From NCBI RefSeq assembly GCF_964019385.1, contig NC_088650.1:33541675-33605674 (forward strand): a DNA stretch of 64,000 nt, read 5' to 3'. A program made the position numbers and the translations under genes. The stretch comes from Sycon ciliatum (Eukaryota; Porifera; Calcarea; Leucosolenida; Sycettidae). Shown one piece after another: positions 11,856 to 23,239 of this stretch; within the stretch, counting starts at the first letter, position 1, and each line of letters opens with the position of its first letter. The notes under the pieces were generated by a model. The model was not told the DNA's origin, made no database searches, and was given only the letters and a program-made list of their open reading frames with translations.

Positions 11856-11964
11856 GACAGGTTTCACTCTACCACTATGCAGACATCTTTAGAAATCATT
11901 AAACACAGAGAGGTTCCAGGCTATCCAAGAGAGTGCTCAATACCGACAGGTAGAGCCGGTTCAA

Positions 11965-12053
11965 ACAATAGGAGGACAGAGAAAGTTTTCTGATGATCGC
12001 TTAGTGCGTAAAGCTCGGAGTAGAAACACTTTCTCTGTCCTCCTATTGTTTGT
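11965..12053. repeat. Hairpin, ~24-bp stem
   Basis: 'aacaataggaggacagagaa' near 11965 is repeated inverted ending near 12053, with a ~40-nt loop. Its size is in the range of a miRNA precursor or a tiny fold-back element. No other evidence for either. Confidence 0.6.
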
Positions 12054-12175
12054 AGAAATCAATATTATTCGGTAGTATTGAAGTGACTTACATGGTTGGT
12101 TAGTGTTCAGCTCTGGTTGGAGTACCTTTGCTAAACCATCTTCTGCTACAAGCTTCTCCCTAAATCGGACATTAC

Positions 12176-12206
12176 AGACACAGACACAGACACACACACT
12201 TACACA

Positions 12207-12253
<47 letters not shown>

Positions 12254-12272
12254 ACACGCACACATACATACA

Positions 12273-12326
<54 letters not shown>

Positions 12327-12342
12327 CACACACACACACAAG
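12176..12342. repeat. (CA)n microsatellite
   Basis: CA tract with scattered interruptions (CTTACA, CATACA). Confidence 0.95.
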
Positions 12343-12544
12343 CAAGAGAACACCTTGTTATGATGGCATTACTTCCAGTAACATTACAAAAATAGTGGTA
12401 GGGACTTTGAGTAACATTGCTATTAGCATATGAAAGGTAGAATTGAGATCAGGTGTCAAGCAATACCTGTACCATGTACACATGATTTGAATTACAGCAA
12501 GTCTATGTGCTTACGGTGATGTTGACCGTTGGCATGAAACTGCC

Positions 12545-13452
12545 TCTGCGGGTACTAATGCTGCTGCTGCCGCTGCTGCTGCCGCTGCTGCCGCTGCTGC
12601 CGCTGCTGCCGCTGCTGCTGGTGATGATGATGATGATGGTGATGGCAGAGGTAATGCAGCTGCTGCTGCTGATTGTCCTGCTGGTGGCACTGCTGCTGCT
12701 GGTGGGACTGTTGCTGGTGGCACTGTTGCTGCTGCTGGTGGAACTGCTGCTGCTGGTGGCACTGCTGCTGCTGCTGGTGGCACTGCTGCTGCTGCTGGTG
12801 GCAGTGCTGCTGCTGGTGGCACTGCTGCTGCTGGGGGCACTGCTGCTGCTGGTGGCACTGCTGCTGGTGGTGGAACTGCTGGTGGTGGTGGAACTGCTGC
12901 TGCTGCTGGTGGTGGCACTGCTGCTGTTGGTGGGACTGCTGCTGGTGGTGGCACTGCTGCTGCTGGTGGTGGCACTGCTGCTGCTAGTGGCACTGCTGCT
13001 AGTGGCAATGCTGCTGGTAGCACTGCTGCTGCTAGTGGTGCTGCTGCTGGTGGCACTGCTGCTGCTGCTAGTGGTGGAACTGCTGCTGCTTGTGGCACTG
13101 CTGCTGCTGCTGCTGGTGGCACTGGTGCTAGTGGCACTGCTGCTGGTGGTGGAACTGCTGCTGCTGGTGCCACTGCTGCTGCTGGTGCCACTGCTGCTGC
13201 TGCTGGTGGCACTGGTGCTGGAGGCGCTGCTCCTGGTGGTGGAACTGCTGCTGCTCGTGGTACTGCTGCTGCTGCTGATGGCACTGCTGCTGCTGTTGGT
13301 GGCACTGATTCTGGTGGCACTGCTGCTGCTAGTGGCACTGCTGCTGGTGGTGGCATTGGTGCTGGTGGTGGCATTGGTGCTGGTGGTGGCACTGCTGCTG
13401 CTAGTGGCACTGCTGCTGGTGGCACTGCTGCTGCTGCTGCTAGTGGCTGCTG
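12545..13452. repeat. CTG-rich minisatellite (GCTGCTGGTGGCACT-type units)
   Basis: Imperfect 12-18-bp units built of CTG triplets plus GGTGGCACT run for 900 bp. All units are multiples of 3, so every frame stays open: plus reads poly-LLLVAL, minus reads SSSATSS or PPAAAVPP. On minus the block is bounded by an AG (GGTTTCAG, about 13460) and a GT (ACCGTAAGC, about 12522), and in the frame entered from a phase-0 upstream exon it would give a Pro/Ala/Val-rich segment. The upstream Roco exon ends in phase 0. It could therefore be a low-complexity Roco exon, but the acceptor lacks a good pyrimidine tract and a non-coding satellite is as likely. Confidence 0.8.
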
Positions 13453-13715
13453 AAACCGTTTTAGAAATCCGAAGATATGCAGGCAAGAAACACAAACAAG
13501 AGAAAAGTTCAGTCAGGCCCATTCCACAGACGTATAACGTGAAATAATAATTATCCTCCATTCGTAGTGCATTGCAATTCTATGCTAGCTTTTGATCAAG
13601 TAGAATTCTATTGAGTATTGCTGAAAAGAAACTACTTCTCCTTGAAGAGATAATGAAAACTAATAAACGACACACGGTCACTTGATCAGTCAAATCCTCA
13701 CCGTCACACGATTAA

Positions 13716-13872
13716 AGTCACATGATCACAGTCACATGAACATGATCACGGTCACATGATCACTGTCACATGATCACGGTCACATGATCACAGTCAAACG
13801 ATCACTGTCACATGATCACAGTCACACGATCACTGTCATATGATCGCAGTCACATGATCGCAGTCACATGAT
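13716..13872. repeat. GTCACATGATCA minisatellite
   Basis: Around ten 12-18-bp units of GTCACATGATCAC with variable last bases. Lies in the intron or 3' flank directly downstream (minus strand) of the Roco exon. Confidence 0.9.
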
Positions 13873-13971
13873 GGTGTAGATATTGCAGCAAAGTATCTAT
13901 TCTAGCAGCTTGACATTTCAAGTGTATGCTGAAACCATACAAGACAGTGGAAGAACATCTTCTCAACTCAC

Positions 13972-16673
13972 CTCAGCTCTGACAAATGGCACATCCTTAC
14001 GCAGCCAGGGCCAGAAGGACCTCGGGATAATGACCTTCTCCTTGCAGGTAGCACACGTAGCCTTGAAGGTCAGGGCGGTGTTCCCATCCGACTCGTATGC
14101 CGTCAAGAAATGCTTCTTGTGCAAGCTGGTCAGCAACACCCATGACGAGTGTACCAGCACCTCTGCAGGACTGCTGCATTCCTTCAGGCGATCCTGGCAT
14201 GATGCGGAAGTGCAGACAAATGATTCACCAACAACTGTGAACTGCTGGTACCCTTGGCGGCTGAGAACTTGTGTGAAGTCAACAATTGCACTCTTCATAT
14301 CCCAAGCCACATCAGCAAGTATGGATGGTGTATCAGCAGCGCATTCTAAGCGAACACCTGTCGGTGTCCAGCAGAGGCATACTTGACTACAACCAACCTC
14401 CAAATTCAGTGATGCCGCACTGGATGTGAACTGAAGACTGGCTGACTCTTTCTTCATACGATGAATTATGTAGGTGACTAAGCGACCGAACAGTGGTGGA
14501 GGAAACAGCATCCCAGGGAAACTGAGGTGGTTAAACGGTAGCTTAAAGGGAACATCATCCTCCAAAACCAACCGTAATGCTTCCTGGTTGCAACAGAACG
14601 GGATGAAGAGGTCGGGTAGGCCTGGCGTGACAACCGGACATCTGTCTTGTCTGCTGCTGCTGTTGCTGCTACCGCCGACTCTACTGCCACACCCTCCAGT
14701 GCTGGTGGCTGTACTGCTGGTGGCTGTACTGCTGGTGGCTGTCCTGCTCTTGACTCTACTGCTGGTGGCTGTCCTGCTGGTGGCTGTACTGCTGGTGGCT
14801 ACACTGCTGATGGCTGCACTGCTGGAGGCTGTACTGCTGGTGGCTGCACTGCTGGTGGCTGTACTGCTGGTGGCTGTACTGCTGGTGGCTGCATTGCTGG
14901 CGGGCTGAAGTTCTGCTGCTAGGTTGAAGTAACACATGGATTTGCAGAGAGCTAGCTGGACAACACGGCTGAGAGGATACCAAACATTCTCTATCAACCT
15001 AGCGCTGGCAATTCCCGTACATCGAAAGTGTTGCACATCTCTGACTAATGTTGCTGAGGTGCTTAGAAAAGCTGTCTCCTTCAGAGGGAAGGTCATCAAG
15101 CGTACAAAGTAGAGCAATAGCTGCTGGGGTTCCAGGAAAATGACACTTGAAGTGAGTGGATGCGGGCAGTCACAGCAAAACACTGTGCCATGTTGCTGAA
15201 GGTGGTGCAGTAGATCAGACACTTGTGCAGTGGTGAGATCTTTGCCGCTAACATGCCGACAAAAGTCTACAAACTGTGGGTAGTCCATACTAACAAAACT
15301 CTGCTGCTGCCGATGCTGCTGCTGCTGCTGATCACTACTGGTAGCTTGCATTGCATCATCACTGCACCCAGCCTTTGCATAGCGAAGCATTTCCTTTTGG
15401 TGAAGAGAAATAGCTTCTTCTATCTTCACCTGCATCAAGGGAATTCCTTGGACAGGAAAGGCAGACACAATTCTAGAGAGCTCTTGCTGTGCTTCAGCAA
15501 GCTGGCTGTGGCGAGATACGCGATCTTGAAGACGGTGATTGTCAACAAAGAAGGGTCCACAGACCTTGACGTTGGGTCCGGCCCTTTCAGCCAGCTTGGA
15601 TACGGCATTGAAGAACATGTTCTTCTTCTTCTCTATTTGGTCGTCATCGACAAGATCCACATGTGTAACAACAACCATGATGGCTGTGCTACTCTCATCA
15701 TGATGGTGGCTGCTATTGCTGCTACTGGTCTTACCCGGCTCTGTGTCTGACTGATGCTGATGCTGCTGATGTTGGTGCTGCTGCTGTTGCTGCTGCGGCT
15801 GTTGCGGCTGCTGCTGTTGCTGCTGTTGCTGCTGCTGGTGGTGATGCTGGTCAGGGTGTGTGTCTGCTCTATGCTGCAAAGCAATCAGTGACAGACACAT
15901 GTGAAGGTAGTCAGCCTGCGTCATTCCTGGCAACGGTGTAGAAGTTACAATCTCCTGACCATCGAAGCGGTAGACGTCTTCCGTTACCTCCTCATCCAGG
16001 TCACACCTCATGTCAAGAGTCACAATGTACACGCTGTCACAAATTGAAAACGAGATGCTTTGTTGTACCAACATTGGCATCTGTCCACCCATGTCCCACA
16101 GCTCAACAAACGCATATGCTGCTTCCGCTTCATTTGAACTGTTATCGACATTGCTGACAGATGAGCGAACTTGAGAGATAACATCTGGTGCCACTTTGGT
16201 CAGGTCATTAGCATGGGGAACATTGGCAAACTCATTGTTGACAGCGGATGCAGCAGATGCTCTGGTGCCGGTAGCGGAGGCAGTCGATGACGAAGTGAGT
16301 CGTGAAGTGAACAGTGTCTTGGCTTTGGACAAGATTGATTCTTGCGGACGTTTCTTGATTTTCTGGACCAGATCTACAGATGATCGGATGCGAGCTGTGA
16401 GTAGATTGACAAAGAAACTATGTTGACTGTCATCCACAAGAACTTGTGCTGCCTCTTGCGTGCCTGTGGCGGTCTGAGAGGAGAGATGCATTCTGAGTCT
16501 GGATCGATGGATGGAAATGGAGTCGGTGCTGTCCGCGTTTTCAATGAACTCTTCACCGAGCAGTGCCCGGACAAAGCTGGACTTTCCCGTGGCGTACTTG
16601 CCGACAAGGTACATACGCACGCGTACCACGCTGGCCTCGTCCTTACCACCAATGATGTCCTCAGCGACAGCAG
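13972..16673 (-). CDS. Roco-family GTPase, large Roc-COR exon
   Basis: A 2.7-kb exon of about 900 codons. It starts after ATGCAG at 16673 (entering with two bases of a split codon) and ends at GAG before GTGAGT (13972, phase 0). Roc GTPase motifs are in order: P-loop VGKYATGKSSF (near 16600), G3 ELWDMGGQ (near 16090) and G4 VVTHVDLVD (near 15650). A COR-like winged-helix segment follows: MDYPQFVDFCRHVSGKDL, then GTVFCCDCPHP and FLEPQQLLLYFVRLM (15280-15090). Roco proteins are dimeric GTPases in which COR couples the nucleotide state to partner domains; the partner here (kinase, death domain or other) lies outside this exon. A polyglutamine/histidine insert (15760-15850) sits between G3 and G4. 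A degenerate S-T-A-T-S repeat (14680-14905) interrupts the COR region. N-terminal and C-terminal exons are not identified. Confidence 0.9.
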
Positions 16674-16830
16674 CTGCATTGCAATAAACAATAATAATGC
16701 AGCAGCAGCAGTAGCAGCACGAAGAGCAGCAACAGCAGTAGCAGCAACAATCATTAGTACATGTTATCATGGGAAATGGTAGAATGCCTCAAGTACAACA
16801 GAGTTTACCAGTCACAAAAGCAATTGAGAG

Positions 16831-17305
16831 CCCCCCCCCCCCTTTCCTTATTCTCTTCCTGTTCGCCCTCCCTCCAACCTCCCCCCCCCACACACCCCTT
16901 TTCTCTGTCTCTCTATCTCTCTGTTTCTCTGTTTCTCTGACTATGTATACAGCATACAGTATTGGGTATAATTATATCTATTTACCTATCTAACTAAAAA
17001 GACAGAAAGTGGTCCAGTTTGGATTTTTCATAACTCAAAGTTTCATGCTATTGCAATCAGACGACTGATACTAATACCTGAGACTAATCACTATGAATAT
17101 GATCATGTGTGATACTTGGTGCTTAAATTGATATTACTCTACACGATTCACGAATAACGCCAGTATCACACAGACGCTATAATTATGGTTGCTGGCAATT
17201 TCCAAAATTACTCCTTTGTATCTATCTATCTATCTATCTATCTAAGAGTTGGTGGACAAGCCATTGATTATCCACTCTCATTTTAATATCAAAAAAGTAT
17301 TCTTT
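16831..17305. other. Low-complexity and AT-rich spacer, no gene seen
   Basis: C-runs and CT-rich sequence (16831-16945), then AT-rich DNA with a short (CTAT)n at 17217-17243. No reading frame of interest. Confidence 0.6.
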
Positions 17306-17610
17306 CTATACCAAAGAGTGGTATATTTGATAAATAAATATACTTCAGTAGAAACATTTACGATACTTCTCCAGACGTTTCGTTGTGTGAAACACTTCTT
17401 CAGTGGATAAAGAAAGACATCCAACATCCACTGACGATGTTGTTCAGAATAACGAAACGTCTGGAGAAGTATCGTAAATATTTCTAATGAAGTACTTGTA
17501 TCTTACACAAGAGAGAGATTGAAAGCTTTGTTACAACTCTGAGTTTCACGTATTACTACGATCATCAGGCAACCAATGAAGTATCTGATCAAATATACCA
17601 CTCTTTGGTC
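17306..17610. mobile_element. Nested inverted-repeat element
   Basis: Outer arms ACCAAAGAGTGGTATATTTG (left) and its inverse (right, about 17585-17610) enclose inner arms at about 17349-17384 and 17454-17490 (GATACTTCTCCAGACGTTTCG and inverse). The whole segment can fold on itself. No coding content. Confidence 0.75.
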
Positions 17611-18011
17611 TATTTATCTAATCAATCAGCGGACAAAACTGTTAAGTCCTTTGTGGACTCATCAGCGCAGGACAGAGAAAATGAGCCCGAACCTGGTAGC
17701 AATGAAAAATATTTTTTCCAAAGCCAGATTTAAACCAGACCCAAACGTACCTTGCCAGAGTGCTCAAACTGACAAGTCAGTGAGCTCTGCATAACGCAAA
17801 CAGCAAAGGCACTACCCCACATGAGCTATCTATCTATCTCCCTCTCTCTGTCACAATCTCTGTCTTTTTTTTATCTAATATCTCATACTTGAAGACTTTG
17901 ATTACGAAAAATCATTACTACGAAGAAGTTCTCAAATCGAGCAGACAGATTGGCACCCACCAGTTCTAAGTTCCTCTTTCTTCATTTCGTTCATTGTTCC
18001 CAAGCAGAAAC

Positions 18012-18015
<4 letters not shown>
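17611..18015. other. No gene seen
   Basis: AT-rich spacer with a short CTAT/CTCT tract near 17825-17850. Confidence 0.5.
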
Positions 18016-18108
<93 letters not shown>

Positions 18109-18142
18109 AAACACACAAACACACATACACACACACACAACA
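18016..18142. repeat. (CA)n microsatellite
   Basis: CA tract ending in ACAAACAC variants. Confidence 0.96.
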
Positions 18143-18256
18143 CCAGAAATGAGTTGATCAATTTACTTTTATTCCCCAAGTTATGATAGACAGAGTAGAA
18201 GATTGGCATAGCCAGGACCCACAGACCTCAATTTCGCGCCTCCTCATGCATGCATT

Positions 18257-18311
18257 TGTGTGTGTGCGTGCGCTTGTGTGTCTGTGTGTGTGTGTGTGCT
18301 CGGGCATGTGT

Positions 18312-18385
<74 letters not shown>
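18257..18385. repeat. (GT)n microsatellite
   Basis: GT tract on plus only ~115 bp after a CA tract, so the pair forms a long potential hairpin. Confidence 0.96.
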
Positions 18386-18387
<2 letters not shown>

Positions 18388-18605
18388 CACCGTGTGTGGC
18401 CCCTTTTTTCACAGGAGAAAAGTGGCCAAGTACGAAAAAGGTTAATGTCCAGTGATATCCTACAAAGTCGGGTGGTACAACATTTAGTGCTTGATGCACA
18501 GGATCAGACACGGGTCGATTGCGACATTCGTTTTCCCCAGCCCCCAGGGTCTAAGCTACGTGCCGCTTTTCAGTCCCAAAATTCGTATTTTTGTGGCGAG
18601 GTATA

Positions 18606-19251
18606 CTGTAAAGCGTGAAATTTTCGCGGCGTTTTTAGTTCGCGTTTTCAGAATCAGGACAGGTTTGCGAGGTTTTAATTTTGCGATTGCAGAATTTGAA
18701 AATTTTAAAGCAGAGATTTTCAGCCAAAGAAGGCTAAGCAAGGACAAGCTAACTTTTGAACAGCTGATTTGTTTCCGCTTTCAGTGGCATGTCGACCGAT
18801 CTTGGCTCTCACCTCATCCGTGTATCTATGGTAGTCACCACGCTTCCTCTTCTTTTTCTGAAACGTAGCCAGCTCCTTTTCCACGGCGCAGTTTGCTGCA
18901 GCGACGGTAATGCTTGCCGCAGGAGGAAGGTATGAAGCCTGCTTCGCAGTGCTGCTGTCATCATTTTTCTGTATCCACTGAAGGAACGGCATACTACTAG
19001 TGACGAGAGAGAAGCAGTAGTGCGATCGTCGAGGGAAAACTTCAAAAGGATGTGAAAGGAATGAACTTCGGTCCGAGTTATTTGTACAGCAGTGGTGCAA
19101 GGAAACTCTTGGTGGCAATCTTCACGAATACGCTGGATTGCGCTACTATTTGTGCTACTGTGACATTCTTGCTAAACCTTTCACGGATCTCCTTTTCGCG
19201 CTAAATTTCGCGATTTCCACGCGACCATCGCAATAATTTCACGGTTTCCAG
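18606..19251. mobile_element. TIR element with transposase-HTH remnant, TA duplication
   Basis: Ends CTGTAAAGCGTGAAATTTTCG (left) and, inverted, CTGGAAACCGTGAAATTATTG (right) are flanked by TA at both sides. On minus, about 18860-18740 encodes KRKRGDYHRYTDEVRAKIGR and HATESGNKSAV. This resembles the N-terminal helix-turn-helix (KRG.Y..YT...R..IG.YA...GN..A) seen in some invertebrate DDE transposases. The rest of the transposase is missing. Confidence 0.65.
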
Positions 19252-19340
19252 TAAGTCATACGTCAGACTTTTACCTTTTTGACAATCTAACTTAATGGGT
19301 ACCGGTACATACATACGTACAAGACGTTACAAATGCTTAA

Positions 19341-19962
19341 CCCTTTGGCATCCATGGATTCCTTCAGGATTCGCGCAGAGGTGCGCGATCGATCGCGCAA
19401 CAGTCCCAGTATGCATTTCAACATTATCTAATTTCACGCACCAGATTTGGAATATCTCCATCTTGGTCTCTTTGGAAAGCTACAGATCTCCTCTCGCCAG
19501 GTATCGCCACTAAGTACTCCACAGGAGCAACAGAATCGCCGTCACGTCTTTTGAGAGCTGCCCTATTGCGCCTGAGCGAGATACTGTGCCCACATCCACA
19601 AATGTCATTGGTTCTGAAGTTTTACTCAATGTAGAACGGTGATTCACAGCCCTGCAGGTTCCTGAAGCCCAAGCGATTCATTTGGCCTCCACTATGCATG
19701 CGCTATGCAACCATGAGTCACAGGCGACGTCCCTTTCCAAGCGCATCCATGTTTCGGTCTTCAGCGCTCAGTGAATCTTCATCACGCCAGATCATACGAC
19801 ACACGGCTGGGAAGCTTATTCTCTCAACTTTCCGATAAGTCCTCATTCTTGGCGATCGAAGAAAGGACAATGGAGTTACGACAATGCACAAACTGGCACG
19901 GTTGCGCACGAGCAAACTCGTGTTCAAAAATGACCTTTAACTCGTGGTTCGAGGTCAAAGGG
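19341..19962. mobile_element. TTAA-flanked MITE, piggyBac type
   Basis: TTAA at 19337-19340 and 19963-19966. The ends begin CCCTTTGGCATC and, inverted, CCCTTTGACCTC. TTAA duplication with CCC...GGG ends is the piggyBac pattern. No coding sequence recognised inside. Confidence 0.65.
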
Positions 19963-20271
19963 TTAAAAATTTATGAAGAACAACTGAGGTTATGGTAAAA
20001 AGGGGCCTAGATTGTCCTTCACTCTGAACTGACATGTAGAAGCTTTGTGCAAGTGGAATGATGGATTACAGTACATGAAAACAGTCGAATGACATCATAC
20101 ACTCATTATATGCATGGAGCGCTGTAGAGCACAACCAGCATTCGGATTATTATTTTATAAGTCGCAGGGATGTTTTTTAGATGCATTTCAAAGTGCAGCC
20201 AACACACCGGAAAACACGGTATGTGCTGTGGTGCTAAGCCACAAGCAGTTGCAGTGGTTGCACTTCATGTA

Positions 20272-20456
20272 CAGTGAAACCTTGTTAGGAAGAACACTGA
20301 TAAAACAAATGTTTGCCTAAGAAGAACTAGTATTCGAAACTGTATTGGATAAAACCCTGTGTATTCACCGGGTAAAACATATGGAAAAGAAGAACTCCCG
20401 TTATTGCGAACGAATATAATCGGTCCCTTGATGTTCGTCCTAAAGAGGTTTGACTC
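20272..20456. mobile_element. MITE, AGTNAAACCT ends, TA duplication
   Basis: Left AGTGAAACCTTGTTAGGAAG and, inverted, right GAGTCAAACCTCTTTAGGAC pair imperfectly and are flanked by TA. The right-terminal 30 bp (cggtcccttgatgttcgtcc) recur near 51750 (cggtcccttggtgttcgtcc), so a second copy of this family end is in the window. Confidence 0.6.
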
Positions 20457-21242
20457 TATTTCAGAGCTGCCAAGTTCGTTTTCTCTTTGGTCAGGAGATC
20501 TCCCTCAAAGGGGGATAGCCAGGCCGGAGGTCGGTCGGTAGCCCCTCAAACGAGTGGTTTTCCATCTACTTCCTCAGTAAACAAAAACATCGTGATGGAT
20601 TTTTGAGGGACTGGTTTGCGCACAAACTGCCGTGAAATTAGTCACGATTACTTTCTCAGCCTTCCCTGGCATGCCGTGAAAGAGATACGATGCAAAGAAA
20701 GCGACCATTCACCGGGGTACTGAACCAGCATGCGTGATGCTGAGCGCATGTGTAAATTTGCTTATGGCAATAGTGACTTCAGTCAATTTTCAAACTCGCT
20801 CCAAATGCTCCGATTTTAGTCTTAACCCTTTCACTGCCACTGTCGACTGCGCATTCATGCACTCCGAGTGACATTGTCGACTTGCGTCGAAGAGTAAACA
20901 TGCATTCCCCAGTGCTGTTGTCGACTTCCGTCGACAGGCAGACCTCACCCAGTTTGGCCCTCTAATTTCGAATATTGGAGATGTTTAGCCGTGATAGACG
21001 GCCACGGGGCCCTGGAAGATGTCCATACCCATCGAAATACGCTGCCAGAAGTATGGGTTGCCATTTGGAAAAAATCGAACCAGCGTCGTTGAAAATGCGC
21101 ATCCGATTTTTGCCGAGCGGTGGGGAAGAAATCGGTTCTCACGCACTTCCACCTCCCAGAGTCGGTGCGAGTATTTTCCCCTTTCCCGTCAACTTTCATT
21201 GCGCGGAGCATGGAATTTGGTTCAGACTTGATGCCTAGCTAT

Positions 21243-23239
21243 TACTGTTAAACGACAAACTTTCGCGAGCGATTAACTTCCGCGACTTTCGCGAGCAGGG
21301 CCGAATCACGAAAGTTTGACACGCGAATATGAAATATGGACAATCATGTACTACGCGATGCATCAATGATCGATTGTGCACTGTCTGTACATACACTGCA
21401 CAGACTCTGGACTAGCGCTGATCATTGCTTGCATGGCTACAGTCCAAAGCGTGCAGCTGCGGAAAGTAAGGGACCTTCGTAAATACCGATACTTATTTAG
21501 AAACGAAAACTAGTCATTTGTCTTCAACCTCCCTCCCCCTACCTCAGAAACGAACACATACAAACGGTACATAGCATCGATATTTTTTTCTTTTTCTTCT
21601 GGACGTGATCACACATACAAACTGTGCATCGATATTTTTTAAGAAACGAACAGGCGCTCAACCCCTTCTCCCCTAAACGACTAGTTTTCGTTTCTATACA
21701 AATATCTAGAGACTCCCTCGATTTAGGATAAAGCCTGTGGAGAATCCATAAATACAAATCTATATTTACAGATGGCCCCTAACATACCAAAACTAGTCTT
21801 ACTAGTTGTCGTTGGAGTGCGGCGACTTGAACCAGAATTGCAGAAGAGAATAAAACAATCAACTGGAGAATGTCTCAGTGTTGTGTAGAGGGTTGTTGAA
21901 CTTGTTGGAGTGTTTGGCCAGCTTGCTGTTGCGTAGATTTTAGTTAGTGTTGTACTGCTCGAAGAAGTCTTCTGAATTTTATCGCCATTAGTGTCGCAGT
22001 GGCTCAGCCGTTCGAAGAGAAAGTCTTCCGAAGATCCCTCTTCGAAAACGCCATCCTTTCTCCCAGTACCGTAAAGTCCGCTGCAAACGCCCACCCCATT
22101 TTTCCAAGATCTGCTGGCCTGTACACACCGACCCCATGCACTGTCACCCCTACTGTACGAAAGTGCATCTCACACCGTAGTGCGAAGAGCGCTTTGCTAC
22201 GGTAAACTATGTCCTCTTTCCTGGTTTCGAAATCGCTCTGGGCACTAGCCACGAGCTAGCTCGTAGTGATATTATGATGATGGCTATTTTAATTCGCAAA
22301 TCCAAACGGGAGTTTCTTCCGAATAATAAGGTAGCGAAGAACAGAGTATTGCAGGAACCAAATACACTTCTGACGGTGTTTCAAGCCATCATTTCCAAAT
22401 CACACAACGCTCAAAGCAAGTGTTTTTTCTCGAGCACTTCAGAGTTTTCAACAAGTTAGCAACGACTTTGTAGGGGTAGCTTCGGTGACATACCCTGTTC
22501 GAATTGCAACTGCAATACTGCGAGCAATCAAGTGGTTGAATGACGCTTCGTCAGAACAATCACTGTTCCGTTCTGAAAGCGCGACATGGTGCACTTCAGA
22601 AATGTCATGAAAACTAGATGGATTCTACAGCATTACCACATGGAGAGCGAACTACCACAAAGACGACTCATTTATTGAATGAAAGGAATTCTCGACAGAA
22701 GTTTTTCTTTGCAGCAAGATAATGACAATCGCTTTGCAGAGCCTCCTGGTAAGACATGGGCAGTTTGTAGGCATTACAGCCGCTTTCGTACGCATTCGAC
22801 CTTCGTGTCAGTTTTCTACAACTATATTGACCTGAAAAAGACGAAAATAGTATGGACACCCTGGGGTGGGCGTTTGCTGCGAAGTGGGCGTTTGCAGCAA
22901 AGTGGGCGTTTGCTGCGAAGTGGGCGTTTGCTGCGAAGTGGGCGTTTGCAGCGAAGTGGGCGTTTGCTGCGAAGTGGGCGTTTGCAGCGGACTTTACGGT
23001 ACTAGTGCTCACCTTATGATTATCTTTGATTCCTTCTTTGATTTCTTCTCTTCTGACATTCTTCATGCACTCTGCACCTCAGCACTCCGAGTCTTAGTAA
23101 AATAAAATTCTTGAAGATTTTCGGTGGAAGGTAAAAATCGCTAAAATTAATCGCCGCTAACTGGTCCAGTTTGCTAAAACGCTAAAACGCTAAATTTGGC
23201 CTGAATTTGGCCGCCGCGAAAGTTTGTCGTTTTACAGTA
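21243..23239. mobile_element. TIR element with AAACGACAAACTTTCGCG ends
   Basis: Left TACTGTTAAACGACAAACTT and the inverse at the right end (about 23215-23239) match over 25 bp with one indel. A TA is present at each outer edge. A smaller element (22069-22999) is nested inside. Confidence 0.7.
22069..22999. mobile_element. MITE with TIR-derived 18-bp tandem repeats
   Basis: Ends CCGTAAAGTCCGCTGCAAAC and inverse, flanked by TA (22067-22068, 23000-23001). Next to the right end, the subterminal GTGGGCGTTTGCTGCGAA is repeated about seven times in tandem (22865-22990). Confidence 0.8.

Larger units (their letters stand above)
9871..11869. mobile_element. TIR-bounded element expanded by minisatellites
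   Basis: The left end reads CAGTAAAACCTGT followed by AATGGCGACC. The right end, inverted, reads AGTGAAACCTGT followed by CTAAGGCCACC. Both minisatellites inside start from these terminal sequences (GGCGACCACT). The simplest reading is a non-autonomous TIR element whose subterminal parts have expanded in tandem. Clear target duplication not seen. Confidence 0.6.

Noticed and set aside
12507..13547. 346-codon plus-strand frame made of leucine and valine
   Set aside because: All frames of the CTG-type satellite are open because units are multiples of 3. The hydrophobic frame shows no protein-like pattern beyond the repeat.
14474..15750. Plus-strand frames of 90-175 codons within the Roco exon
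   Set aside because: Shadows of the minus-strand Roc-COR coding sequence.
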